Positions 52,064-61,230 of a stretch of 64,000 bases of DNA are shown here, piece after piece. The stretch lies in the NCBI RefSeq assembly GCF_000413315.1, contig NZ_KE340297.1, positions 1,500,599 through 1,564,598 on the forward strand. The letters are read 5' to 3'. This stretch comes from Propionibacterium sp. oral taxon 192 str. F0372. GTDB lineage: Bacteria > Actinomycetota > Actinomycetes > Propionibacteriales > Propionibacteriaceae. Each line of letters starts with the position of its first letter. Positions within the stretch are counted from its first letter, which is position 1. Under the pieces are notes generated by a model. It did not search any database, was not told the origin of the DNA, and was given only the letters and a program-made list of their open reading frames with translations. The position numbers and the translations under genes were made by a program.

Positions 52064-53398
52064 TCACAGCGCCCGGTGTGAGACCTCGACGCTGGCCGAG
52101 GTCACACCGGCCACTTTGACCAGTTCGTCTGGGGTGCATTCGGTGGAGGTGCAGCCATGGATCATGCCGAGATTCGGCAGGGTACGGGTCACCGTCACTC
52201 CGGCGGCCCTGAGTTCATCGGCGATGCTGGCAAGATCATCGGTGCGGTCGTCGGCGACGGTAATCACCCAGCTCTGAGTGCTTGCCTGCTTGGCCGCTGG
52301 GGCCGTGACCAGGCCCGCACCGGCGTCTTGTTTTGGCAAGCCGATCGAGGTGGCTCCGGCCACGATCTTGTCCCACAGTTCTTGGCCCCGGGCTCCCGTC
52401 GCCTCGGCGGTGAGGGCCGCGATTCCGGAGACGTGCGGGGTAGCCATGGAAGTTCCGCTGATGGTCTTGTAGTTCTCCGGTGAGATCCACGATGAGTGAA
52501 CATCCACTCCCGGCCCAGCAATGTCTACCTCTCCGCCCTCGGCGTTAATAGCCTGGGCGGAAAAATCAGCGATCTTCATATCGGAATCGACCGCCCCGAC
52601 AGCCATCACGTAGGGGCTGTTCGCCGGCGCCCCGACGAATCCTGGGTCTCCGATGCTGCGGTGGGCGTTGTTTCCTGCAGCGGCGATGATGACCGCACCC
52701 TGTTCCAGGGCTCGTTTCCCCGCGGTGACGTACGGCGGATGAACGGTGCGCACGTCGGCGCCCAGCGACATCGAGATGACCTGGCATCCGTTCTCCAATG
52801 CCCAGTCGATGCCCGCGAGGATAGTGGAGTCGGAACCAGAACCATCGGCTCCCAGCACCTTGCCCACGTAGATCTCGGCCTCGGGTGCCACACCATAGCC
52901 TCGGCTGTTCTCGCCACGAGCGCGTGGCCCCATGGCCGTGCCGACACAGTGCGTGCCGTGTCCGTGACCGTCCTCGGGGCCCTCACCGGGAACAAAGGAT
53001 GCGGAGGTCACCTTACGTCCCCGGAAATCCGGATGGTCGGCGTTGAAACCGGTGTCCAGCACGGCGACCTTGATGCCCTTGCCGGTGTACGGGGAATCGA
53101 TAGCCTTCACCGCTTGTAGGCCCCAAGTAGCCTCATCGGTATCGGTGAAGGAATCGGTGATTGCGTAGTAGGTGGTTTCCGGCAATACGTGTACTGGCAG
53201 GTCGTTCTCACTGGCGTGGGTGGTCAAGACCTTGAAGTCAGAGTCAGCTGCCCCGGTGACGATTGCAACACCCAGCCGGGGGTAGTAGTGCTCTGGGGTA
53301 TAGCCGAGGGTCTTCAGCATGGTGGGGGCGACGTCGTCGCGAATATTGATGTCATCGGTGTCGAACACGACGACAAAGCGGCTGGTGGGGTCTTCCAT
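52064..53398 (-). CDS. intracellular subtilisin-like serine protease with a C-terminal I9-like domain
   Basis: A 444-aa S8 protease. Triad: Asp in VAVLDTGFNADHPDF (near residue 125), His in GHGTHCVGTAMG (near 165) and Ser in GTSMATPHVSG (near 335). There is no signal peptide; residues 1-100 hold a propeptide-like alpha/beta domain, and residues 365-444 (SWVITVADDRTDDLASIADEL, then TECTPDELVKVAGVTSASVEVSH) resemble a second inhibitor-I9-like domain at the C-terminus. ATG 53398 has GAAGGAGA. Probably cytoplasmic or released by lysis. Single gene. Confidence 0.82.
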   Translation of the reverse strand: MEDPTSRFVVVFDTDDINIRDDVAPTMLKTLGYTPEHYYPRLGVAIVTGAADSDFKVLTTHASENDLPVHVLPETTYYAITDSFTDTDEATWGLQAVKAIDSPYTGKGIKVAVLDTGFNADHPDFRGRKVTSASFVPGEGPEDGHGHGTHCVGTAMGPRARGENSRGYGVAPEAEIYVGKVLGADGSGSDSTILAGIDWALENGCQVISMSLGADVRTVHPPYVTAGKRALEQGAVIIAAAGNNAHRSIGDPGFVGAPANSPYVMAVGAVDSDMKIADFSAQAINAEGGEVDIAGPGVDVHSSWISPENYKTISGTSMATPHVSGIAALTAEATGARGQELWDKIVAGATSIGLPKQDAGAGLVTAPAAKQASTQSWVITVADDRTDDLASIADELRAAGVTVTRTLPNLGMIHGCTSTECTPDELVKVAGVTSASVEVSHRAL

Positions 53399-54127
53399 GG
53401 GCTCTCCTTCGCGTTTCATGGAACCACTAACGGTGCCCACGCCGCCGAATCAGGGTCGTACGATCACAGGCACTGTGCCGGTTGATGGTTCCTTGGCTGC
53501 GACCCGGTGCCGCAGCGACTGCGCCCAGTCAATCAGCCAGGTCCGACAGTTTCCATGGGGGCGGTTCAGTCAACGGGGTGTTGCGGGGGCCCGCTGGCCC
53601 TGTGGTCGCAGTCGCCGACCGGCCTAGCATCTGACCGGGTCTCAGTCTGTGTCATCACTTCCCTCATGCACGTCATCGTCATGAGACTTTCAGCAACTGG
53701 TGACTGCTGTGCACTCCGGTGTATCGGGAGCAGAAAAGGTGCCCCTTGGCTCAAACTTAAGGAGCTTTCTCAGTACGGAGGAAACTGAGAATCACGGTGC
53801 ACACTCATCAGAAGTTCTGCGACCCTTTCTACGGTGAATCACAATTTTCTTGTCCAAGACTGACGATCATGCGATTACCATGTTCACCATTTTTGTTTCG
53901 AATGGATGTTCACCCGAGCCCATATCGATGACTATGCCGACCCAAGCCTTCCGGCCCACAGCACCTGGACCTCTGATTCCCGGTCATGCTCGAATGAGGC
54001 AGCCTGCCGTTCGATGACAGTGGAAAAACTTGTGGGCAACTCCACCTATGCGCATCCAGGAAGGCTAGTTCCCGCCCGCTTGTGCGGGCGGGAACTACCG
54101 CGTGAACAAAATAATCCTTCGGCCCGC
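53399..54127. other. long intergenic region, mostly without features
   Basis: Between two minus-strand units. A small hairpin TTCTCAGT-ACGGAGGAA-ACTGAGAA (53767-53791) presents GGAGG in its loop and precedes a possible 43-codon GTG frame starting about 20 nt later; this is not convincing. Another strong hairpin follows at 54066-54097. Several open frames here are shadows of the ABC ATPase gene. Confidence 0.3.
54066..54097. terminator. terminator after the carbohydrate ABC operon
   Basis: TAGTTCCCGCCCGC and GCGGGCGGGAACTA form a perfect 14-bp stem with a TTGT loop, 31 bp after the ATPase stop. There is no T-run on either strand. Confidence 0.65.
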
Positions 54128-55369
54128 TCAGTTCCCGGTGCTCTTGGCTCGCTGCAAGGCTTTGCGCCGGGCTTCTTCGGATCTGGACGCCAACTGGGCA
54201 GCATGCTGCTCGTCTCGGGTCAGATTCTTCCCGGTCTCTGGGTCGAAGACCATCATGGTGGCGGGGTCGAAGAACAACCTGGCCGACTCACCCTCAACAA
54301 CCTGGGAACGTGGATCAAGGTTGACAACGTACTGGGTACGCATGCCCTCACCGTCCAGGTCACGGTCCAATTCCTCCAAGGTGTGCTGCACCGTCGGATC
54401 GGGGTCGAAGGGAAGGTAGGCATACTGCTCGTTGCCCAGCCACTCGGTCACGTCCACCACCGCATCGAAGACCATCGTTCCGGCCGGAGGATCGGTGACG
54501 TCGGCATCTTTGACATGCTCGGGACGCAGACCAACAATGACCACTTCCTTGCCCGCCAATGCTGCCTTCGCGGCCTCAGGAATCGGCACGGTGGTCATCG
54601 GCAACTCCAACTGGTCTCCCTTCACCTTCGCGGGAAGGAAGTTCATCGGGGGAGACCCAATGAACCCAGCGACGAACAGGTTCACCGGCTCCTCGTACAG
54701 TTCGCGCGGTGAGGCGCACTGCTGCAAGACACCTTTCTTGAGCACCGCGACTCGGTCGCCCAAGGTCATGGCTTCAGTTTGGTCGTGGGTGACGTAGATC
54801 GTCGTGATGCCCAGCCTGCGCTGCAACCGGGCGATCTCGGTACGCATCTGGCCACGCAGCTTGGCATCCAAGTTGCTCAACGGTTCGTCGAACAGGAAGG
54901 CATCGGCCTCCCGGACGATGGCTCGTCCCATGGCTACCCGCTGGCGCTGGCCACCGGACAGATTCGCCGGTTTGCGGTCCAAATGTTCGGTGAGCTCCAG
55001 CAGCGATGCTGCTTCGGACACCCGGCGGTCCACCTCGTCGGCAGGCACATTCGAGTGGTTGAGCCGCAGCGGAAAGGCAATGTTCTCACGAACCGTCAGA
55101 TGCGGGTAGAGCGCGTAGTTCTGGAACACCATGGCCAGGTTGCGATCCTTAGGTGCCAACTCGTTGACGCGCTTGCCGTCGATCTCCAGGTCTCCGGAGG
55201 TGATGTCCTCCAGCCCGACGACCATCCGCAAAGTGGTCGACTTACCGCAGCCCGACGGCCCGACGAAGATCATGAACTCACCATCGGCGATATCCAGGCT
55301 GACGTCGTTGACGGCCTTGAACCCGTCCCCGTATTCCTTGACGATGTTCTTCAGGGTGATCTGTGCCAT
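54128..55369 (-). CDS. carbohydrate ABC transporter ATPase, MsmK/UgpC type
   Basis: A 413-aa ATPase energising the sugar importer encoded upstream. Walker A GPSGCGKST, Q-loop MVFQNYALYPHLTVREN, signature LSGGQRQRVAMGRAI, Walker B DAFLFDEPLSNLDA and H-loop YVTHDQTEAM are all present. A C-terminal regulatory OB-like domain (about 240-400) marks it as a CUT1-type MsmK/UgpC/MalK subunit. AAGGAG precedes the ATG; the gene is last of four in the operon. Confidence 0.93.
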   Translation of the reverse strand: MAQITLKNIVKEYGDGFKAVNDVSLDIADGEFMIFVGPSGCGKSTTLRMVVGLEDITSGDLEIDGKRVNELAPKDRNLAMVFQNYALYPHLTVRENIAFPLRLNHSNVPADEVDRRVSEAASLLELTEHLDRKPANLSGGQRQRVAMGRAIVREADAFLFDEPLSNLDAKLRGQMRTEIARLQRRLGITTIYVTHDQTEAMTLGDRVAVLKKGVLQQCASPRELYEEPVNLFVAGFIGSPPMNFLPAKVKGDQLELPMTTVPIPEAAKAALAGKEVVIVGLRPEHVKDADVTDPPAGTMVFDAVVDVTEWLGNEQYAYLPFDPDPTVQHTLEELDRDLDGEGMRTQYVVNLDPRSQVVEGESARLFFDPATMMVFDPETGKNLTRDEQHAAQLASRSEEARRKALQRAKSTGN

Positions 55370-55391
55370 GTCATTTAACTCCTTGCTGTAA

Positions 55392-56234
55392 TCAGCCCTT
55401 GACGGCGCCGGATGTCAGGCCGGAGACGATCCGGCGTTGGAAGATGAGGACGAGGACCACGACGGGGATTGTCACGACCACACCGGCCGCACAGATCGCC
55501 CCTGTCGGTGATTCGAACTGGGATGCGCCAGTGAAGAAGGCCAGCGCCGCCGGCACCGTGCGCGCATTATCACTGGTCAGCGAGATCGCGAACACGAAAT
55601 CGTTCCACGCAGTGAAGAAGGCGATGATTGCCGTGGTGAATACGCCTGGTGCCGCCAGCGGGACGATCACCTTGCGGAAGGCCTCCCAGCTGGTTGCCCC
55701 ATCGACCTGGGCCGCCTGTTCCATCTCCCACGGAATCTGCTGGAAGAAGGCCGACAGGGTCCAGATCGACAACGGAAGGGTCAGCACCAAGTAGGGAAGG
55801 ATTAAACCGGGAATTGTGTCAAACAGGTGAATCCGACGCCACAAATCGAACAGCGGGGTGACGAGCGAGATCACCGGGAAGAACGACACCGTCAGCGCGG
55901 TTCCCAGGATGAGGCGCTTTCCGGGGAAGTCCAATCGGGCGATCGCATAGGCGCAGAAGGTGGCCAGGATCACCGCGATCAGCGTCGCGATCATGGTGAC
56001 GAGCACCGAGTTCAGCAGGGCCGGGAGGAAGAGGTCCTTCGCTCCGCCTGCGAAGATCAACTCGTAGTTTTCCAAGGTTGGGTGGTGAGCCCAGAACTTG
56101 CCATCAGCACGATCGGCGGTTGGCTTGAGGGACATGTTGACGATCCACAACAGCGGAATCACCGTATAGACGATGATGGCGATCGTCGCGACCAACTGCC
56201 AGAACTGCTTTGCGGGGCTGATTTCTCGATTCAT
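55392..56234 (-). CDS. carbohydrate ABC transporter permease (MalG type)
   Basis: A 280-aa inner-membrane subunit with six membrane segments and the EAA loop EQAAQVDGATSWEAFRKVIVPLAAPG near residue 190, which contacts the ATPase. CUT1 family, MalG/LacG-like. ATG 56234 has GGAAG; spacing to the ATPase gene is 22 bp and to the upstream permease 6 bp. Confidence 0.9.
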   Translation of the reverse strand: MNREISPAKQFWQLVATIAIIVYTVIPLLWIVNMSLKPTADRADGKFWAHHPTLENYELIFAGGAKDLFLPALLNSVLVTMIATLIAVILATFCAYAIARLDFPGKRLILGTALTVSFFPVISLVTPLFDLWRRIHLFDTIPGLILPYLVLTLPLSIWTLSAFFQQIPWEMEQAAQVDGATSWEAFRKVIVPLAAPGVFTTAIIAFFTAWNDFVFAISLTSDNARTVPAALAFFTGASQFESPTGAICAAGVVVTIPVVVLVLIFQRRIVSGLTSGAVKG

Positions 56235-56240
56235 GTCAGC

Positions 56241-57173
56241 TCACTTCCTTCCCCGGGCCAGGTCGACGCGGAATCCCTTGACGAAGACGACCGCGATGAT
56301 CACCACGCAGCAGAACAACAGCACCGACACCGCAGAGCCGAGGCCGACCTCGGTTCTGGAGATCGTCTGGTTGTAGGCCACCAGCGACAGCGACGAGGTG
56401 CCGTTGCTACCGCCGGTCATGATGAAGATGTTGTCGAAGATGCGGAACGCGTCCAAGGTGCGGAACAACAGAGCCACCATGATCTGCGACTTCATATTCG
56501 GCAGGATTACCCGCCGTAGCCGCTCGCCCCAGGTGGCGCCGTCGACGATCGCGGCCTCCTCCATAGCCCCATCGATCTGGGTCAGCCCGGCCAGCAACAG
56601 CAGCGACATGAACGGGGTTGTCTTCCAGATCTCCGACACACAGATCGGCACCATCGCGCTCCAGAAGCCGCCGAACCAGTCGAAATCGGCCGGGAACATC
56701 CCGAAGGTCAGCTTATTGAGCAGCGGGTCGATGAAACCGGTGTCGGTGGCGAAGGCGTAGAACCAGGAGAATGCCGAAACCACGGTGATGATCGAGTAGG
56801 GGATCAGCACGATGGTGCGCAGCGGTCCGCGACCCCGGATCACTTTCTCCATCGCCAAGGCGATGAAGAAGCCGAGCACCAACTCGACCACCACAGTCAC
56901 CACGGTGATCAACGTGGTGGCACCGAAAGCCTGCCACCACAGTGGATCGGTGAGGATGATCTGGTAGTTGCGCAGGAACACGAATTCGCGCCCACCCGGG
57001 TTGGTCAACCGGTAGTTGAACAATGAGGTCCACACGGCTTGGAGAATTGGGTAGAAGGTCACCAGGACCATGATCACGAAAGCCGGTCCGGCGAGCTTCC
57101 ATCCCAAGCGGCGTTCATCGCGCGCCCGGTCAGACAGTTGCGCCTGGGTGGGCTCGGTCGACGTGGTGCTCAC
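56241..57173 (-). CDS. carbohydrate ABC transporter permease (MalF type)
   Basis: A 310-aa membrane subunit with six to seven segments and the EAA-like loop EEAAIVDGATWGERLRRVILPNM near residue 205. GTG 57173 overlaps the substrate-binding protein stop by 4 bp, so translation is coupled; a longer frame upstream lies inside that gene. CUT1 family. Confidence 0.9.
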   Translation of the reverse strand: MSTTSTEPTQAQLSDRARDERRLGWKLAGPAFVIMVLVTFYPILQAVWTSLFNYRLTNPGGREFVFLRNYQIILTDPLWWQAFGATTLITVVTVVVELVLGFFIALAMEKVIRGRGPLRTIVLIPYSIITVVSAFSWFYAFATDTGFIDPLLNKLTFGMFPADFDWFGGFWSAMVPICVSEIWKTTPFMSLLLLAGLTQIDGAMEEAAIVDGATWGERLRRVILPNMKSQIMVALLFRTLDAFRIFDNIFIMTGGSNGTSSLSLVAYNQTISRTEVGLGSAVSVLLFCCVVIIAVVFVKGFRVDLARGRK

Positions 57174-58474
57174 AGCAGTGCCTCCCCTCGAAGGACCTTC
57201 ATGATCAGCTCGGTCGACTCCGCCGGAGTCGTTTCCGGATTCACCTGATCGGGTGGCGACCATGTGCGCTGGATGGCCGTCGAGAGGTCGCCGTAGTAGG
57301 CGGTGCGCGGACGCTGGACCGCCATATTCAGCGAGTCACGGATGGCGTCGGCCATTGGGAAGGCTTCCTGGATCTCGGGATCATCGAAGACTGCCTTACG
57401 TGATGCCGGGTTGCCGGTGCCAAGCATGTAGGCCTTCTGGTGTTCGGCGGTGGTGATGCAGGCGATCGCATCCCAAGCCTTGTCCTGCTTTGTCGAGGCC
57501 TTGTTCACCCCCAGTTCAATGCCACCGAACGGCGGCGCAGATTCCTTGTCTGCATCAACCCTGGGGTAGGTGGTCCAAGCGACGTCGTTAAGGAAGGGGA
57601 CCTCGGTGGATCCCATCGCTGCGTAAACATAGGGCCAGTTGAGCATAAACCCGGAGGTTGAGTCGTCGGAGAACATGTTCAGTGCCGCCGTCTCGTTCAT
57701 CGACGACATTGCCGGGCCCACGGCCCCGGAGGTGGCAAGTTTCTGGATGGTCTCGGCAGCCTGCTTGCCGGCCTCGGTGTCCAGACCCAGCTGGGTATCC
57801 TCGGCCGCAGCCCCTTCGTTTTCCACGATCGCCCCACCGGCCCCCGCAACCAAAGCATTCACAAAGACTGTGTAGCCCTCGTAGCGTTTGGCCTGTACCG
57901 CGATGGTCTTGTTGGTGCTCTGTGCTGCCTTCATGACCTGCTCGAAGGTGACCGGTTGGGTCATGTCGAGCCCGGCCTGTTCAGCCACCGACTTGCGGTA
58001 CCACAGCAACTGGGTGTTGGCCCAGAAGGGAGCCGCGAGTAGATCGCCCTTCCACTTCGAAGCGTCCAAGGAGCCCTGAACACGGTCCTCGGTGAAATTG
58101 CTGGCGTACTTCTCGGGAACCGGAACTAAGTAACCAGCCTCCCCGAATTCGGGGACCACGACGGGGTCGAGACTCATGATGTCGACCCCCGAGTCATTGG
58201 CTGCCAGACGGCGGATCAACTGCTGACGCTGGTCCGATGCCTCGTTGGGCAACTGTTCGATCTTGATGGTGTACTTGCCGCCTGAAGCCGCCGAGCATTC
58301 CGCGGCCAACTGCGCCTGGCCACCACCGGTGGGCGAGGAACCGCCACCATCGGGGTTGATGAACCAAGTCAGGGTCGTATCACTCGTATTGGTGCCGCAA
58401 CCCACCAAGATGGGTGCCAGGAGCGCCAGAGCGGCTCCGCCCACCAGTGAGCGCCGTGCGAATTTGAACTTCAT
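57170..58474 (-). CDS. carbohydrate ABC transporter substrate-binding lipoprotein
   Basis: A 434-aa extracellular sugar-binding protein anchored by lipid: signal peptide with lipobox LVG-C near residue 25. Family 1 solute-binding features include ITVKIEQLPNEASDQRQQ-type hinge region, YLVPVPEKYASNFTEDRV and PLPF...GIELGVNKAS. Substrate not determined; neighbours indicate an oligosaccharide or trehalose-like CUT1 system. ATG 58474 has GAGGAG. First gene of the four-gene operon. Confidence 0.88.
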   Translation of the reverse strand: MKFKFARRSLVGGAALALLAPILVGCGTNTSDTTLTWFINPDGGGSSPTGGGQAQLAAECSAASGGKYTIKIEQLPNEASDQRQQLIRRLAANDSGVDIMSLDPVVVPEFGEAGYLVPVPEKYASNFTEDRVQGSLDASKWKGDLLAAPFWANTQLLWYRKSVAEQAGLDMTQPVTFEQVMKAAQSTNKTIAVQAKRYEGYTVFVNALVAGAGGAIVENEGAAAEDTQLGLDTEAGKQAAETIQKLATSGAVGPAMSSMNETAALNMFSDDSTSGFMLNWPYVYAAMGSTEVPFLNDVAWTTYPRVDADKESAPPFGGIELGVNKASTKQDKAWDAIACITTAEHQKAYMLGTGNPASRKAVFDDPEIQEAFPMADAIRDSLNMAVQRPRTAYYGDLSTAIQRTWSPPDQVNPETTPAESTELIMKVLRGEALL

Positions 58475-58520
58475 CGTTCTCCTCGAGTTCACGCGCTGGG
58501 GTGCGCGTCCCTTTTGGAAC

Positions 58521-58541
58521 TGCATTACCACACCAAATGCA
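58521..58541. promoter_or_regulatory. candidate operator of the sugar ABC operon
   Basis: TGCATT-ACCACACCA-AATGCA is a 6-9-6 inverted repeat 47 bp before the binding-protein start. The regulator is not in the window. The remaining part of 58475-59033 includes a possible 117-codon plus frame (58676-59029) with no ribosome site, which I do not accept as a gene. Confidence 0.4.
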
Positions 58542-59033
58542 ACCACAGTTCTGGTGGATCTGTCACCAGCGTCCTCCTCATGGACGCTGCGTGATGGCAT
58601 GAAGTGACTAGCCCGGGGACGTGATGCGACGAGAACGTCCGTTGGCGGTGAAGGTGGTGCTCTTGACAAGCAGAGATGGTTAGCTTGGTGGAGAGTTTAG
58701 ATATCCACGCTGATCATTACTTGATCATGCCGAATACCGAATTGTTGTTGATTTGTGATTCTGAATACAGTGTCGCACCGAACGCGGTGAGCGCTTTCCC
58801 GTCGGTGAATGTCTGCTTGCCGAAAAATGATCATGGGGTTCGATGGCTCATCGATCTGGCACTGGAGGGGAGTGCGCTGCCTGGTCGGCTGTGGCAATCG
58901 AGTGATTGGCTCAGCGTGGGCTGTCGCCGACTGTCAGCCCGGCGTGACGTTGCGGCGGTGGCGCAGGGTCGTCACACTCTCGTAAGAACTTCCCGGTGTT
59001 GGCTGTCATCTGCCTGCGACGAGGCTTGATGTC

Positions 59034-59546
59034 ATGAACAAGATTATTTCTTTCGTTGCCCTCTCCCTCGTTGCGGCGGCCACCTTCTCCGCGTGTTCCA
59101 GTGGCAACTCGATGGTTGGGAACTCAATGAGTCCCACCATGACCCAGGCTTCCTCTGGGACGATGACTCCCGATTCCAAGATGTCGGGTAGCGCCATGAG
59201 CCCGGACCACAGCATGTCCGATGCTATGAACAGTGGTACCTTCATCACCTACGACCAGTATGCCTCCGACAAGATGATGCACTCGCATGGACCGGTGGTG
59301 CTGTTCTTCAACGCATCCTGGTGCCCCGACTGCAAGGCCATCACCGAGGAACTGACCTCCGATCCATCCTCGATTCCATCCGGTACCACCATCGTCAGCG
59401 TCGACTATGACTCACACACCGATCTGCGTCAGCGTTACGGGGTTACCATGCAGCACACCTTCGTCCAGGTCGATGGTGACGGCAACGCACTGAATACCTG
59501 GAGTGCCACCACCGTCGATGACATTGCATCGGGCATCAAGGCCTGA
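59034..59546 (+). CDS. methionine-rich thioredoxin-fold lipoprotein
   Basis: A 170-aa exported lipoprotein: lipobox FSA-C (Cys 21), then a linker (residues 22-70) holding eight methionines and a MMHSH segment at 81-85, then a thioredoxin domain with active site WCPDC (Cys 97 and 100). It probably exchanges electrons with the DipZ protein encoded 25 bp downstream. The Met/His content could bind copper or absorb oxidants. No ribosome site is clear; start chosen for the signal peptide. Confidence 0.8.
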   Translation: MNKIISFVALSLVAAATFSACSSGNSMVGNSMSPTMTQASSGTMTPDSKMSGSAMSPDHSMSDAMNSGTFITYDQYASDKMMHSHGPVVLFFNASWCPDCKAITEELTSDPSSIPSGTTIVSVDYDSHTDLRQRYGVTMQHTFVQVDGDGNALNTWSATTVDDIASGIKA

Positions 59547-59571
59547 GTTGCAACCGACCGAGGGCTGACCC

Positions 59572-61230
59572 ATGTTGTTCACCGCTGTTCTATCCCTGCT
59601 CGCAGGTCTTCTTACCGTCCTCGCCCCTTGCGTGCTGCCATTCCTGCCGGTCATCGTCGGCGGTAGCCTATCTGGGAACCGTCGTCGCCCCTATGTGATC
59701 GCTGGATCGCTGGTGGCGTCGTTGATGGTGTTCACCTTGTTGCTCAAGGCCTCAACCGTGCTCATTGATGTCGATCCGATGGTGTGGACAACTATCTCGG
59801 GCGGCTTGGTGATCGGCCTGGGGCTCGTCATGTTGTTTCCCGGAGTCTGGACGACCATCGCCACCCGCCTGCATCTCGATCAAGGTTCCCATGCCCTGCT
59901 TGACAAGGCACAGCATGCATCAAACGGCATCGCATCGGCCGTGTTCACCGGGGCTGCCCTCGGCCCGGTGTTCAGTTCCTGCAGTCCCACCTATGCCTGG
60001 CTCATTGCCTCCGTATTACCCGCCAGCCGTACCGCAGGACTGCTCTACCTGGTCATCTATTGCATTGGCGTTGCGGTGGCCCTGCTCGCCATATCCCTAC
60101 TGGGCCGACGGCTGCTGGACAGAATCAAGTGGGCGGCCGATCCGCGCGGCTGGTTCCAGCGCACCATCGCAATTCTGTTCATCCTCGTCGGTTTGCTGGT
60201 GGCCACCGGGGTGGACAAGAAGGCGCAGACCTGGGTGGCTGGACACCTGCCCTCGTTGTCCGCAGTGGAGCACAAGGTGCTTCCCAAGGACAGCGCTGAT
60301 GCTCTGCCCACCGGCTCGGGAGTCGGTCAGCAAGCCCCGGAACTCGCCGGGATCACCAGCTGGATCAATTCCGATCCGCTCACCTTGGACGGACTCCGCG
60401 GCAAGGTGGTTCTCGTTGATTTCTGGACCTATTCCTGCATCAACTGCGTGCGCACCCAGCCTTACCTCAATGCCTGGTACGACACTTACCGTGACCAGGG
60501 CCTGGAGATCGTCGGTGTGCATGCACCGGAGTTCGCATTCGAGAAGGTGCCCTCCAATGTCGAGACCGCGGTACATGAAGCCAAGATCGCCTACCCGGTC
60601 GCACTCGACAACAACTTCACCACCTGGCGTGCCTTCAAAAATCAGTACTGGCCAGCCAAGTATCTGATCGATCAGAACGGTATCGTGCGCCAGGTGCACT
60701 TCGGAGAGGGTGGCTATGACGAGATGGAGAACGCCATCCGTGAGCTGCTTGAGGCCCGAGGCTCCACCGTCGGTGCGGCCTCGGATGATCAGGCGGGGGC
60801 CGGGCAATCTCCGGAGACTTATCTGGGAACCCGCCGTGTCTCTGGCTTTCAGGGAAGCCCACGGCTGGGTGAGGGCACGATGAGCTACTCACCGGCCTCG
60901 GATCCCGACTCGAGCAAATGGAACCTGTCGGGTACTTGGAAGGTAGACGGGGAATCGATCACCGCGGTCTCCGGCGACGCCACCCTCACCTACCGCTTCG
61001 ACGGACGTGAGATGTACTTGGTGATGGGCGGGACTGAGGGCGCCACTGTGAAGGTGGAGGTCAACGGCCGGATCCAGCATCCCGGCCAGGATGTTGCTGA
61101 CGGGACGGCGATCATCCACCAGCATCGCTTATATCGGTTGGTGTCGTTGCCGAAGGCAGCCGAGGGAACCCTCGTCACCCTGCACTTCAGTCCCGGGGTC
61201 ACCGCCAACGCCTTCACCTTCGGAGGTTGA
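59572..61230 (+). CDS. DipZ-type CcdA-thioredoxin fusion
   Basis: A 552-aa membrane protein that carries reducing power outward. Residues 1-205: CcdA/DsbD-like core with paired cysteines APCVLPF and SSCSPTYA. Residues 255-395: exported TlpA-like thioredoxin with YSCINCVRT active site and WPAKYLIDQNG. Residues 400-552: beta-sandwich domain (CBM-like) typical of actinobacterial DipZ. It lies between the thioredoxin lipoprotein and a two-component system; the response regulator ATG follows its stop directly. Confidence 0.9.
   Translation: MLFTAVLSLLAGLLTVLAPCVLPFLPVIVGGSLSGNRRRPYVIAGSLVASLMVFTLLLKASTVLIDVDPMVWTTISGGLVIGLGLVMLFPGVWTTIATRLHLDQGSHALLDKAQHASNGIASAVFTGAALGPVFSSCSPTYAWLIASVLPASRTAGLLYLVIYCIGVAVALLAISLLGRRLLDRIKWAADPRGWFQRTIAILFILVGLLVATGVDKKAQTWVAGHLPSLSAVEHKVLPKDSADALPTGSGVGQQAPELAGITSWINSDPLTLDGLRGKVVLVDFWTYSCINCVRTQPYLNAWYDTYRDQGLEIVGVHAPEFAFEKVPSNVETAVHEAKIAYPVALDNNFTTWRAFKNQYWPAKYLIDQNGIVRQVHFGEGGYDEMENAIRELLEARGSTVGAASDDQAGAGQSPETYLGTRRVSGFQGSPRLGEGTMSYSPASDPDSSKWNLSGTWKVDGESITAVSGDATLTYRFDGREMYLVMGGTEGATVKVEVNGRIQHPGQDVADGTAIIHQHRLYRLVSLPKAAEGTLVTLHFSPGVTANAFTFGG

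Noticed and set aside
53767-53930. 43-codon GTG frame after a hairpin exposing GGAGG
   Set aside because: The ribosome site is about 20 nt from the GTG, too far, and the peptide has no recognisable features.
53906-54712. 268-codon plus-strand frame
   Set aside because: It overlaps the ABC ATPase gene in antisense and has no recognisable protein features.
58676-59029. 117-codon plus-strand frame before the thioredoxin lipoprotein
   Set aside because: No ribosome site or promoter spacing, no recognised motif, and the C-terminal part reads like random GC-rich sequence. Kept only as a note.
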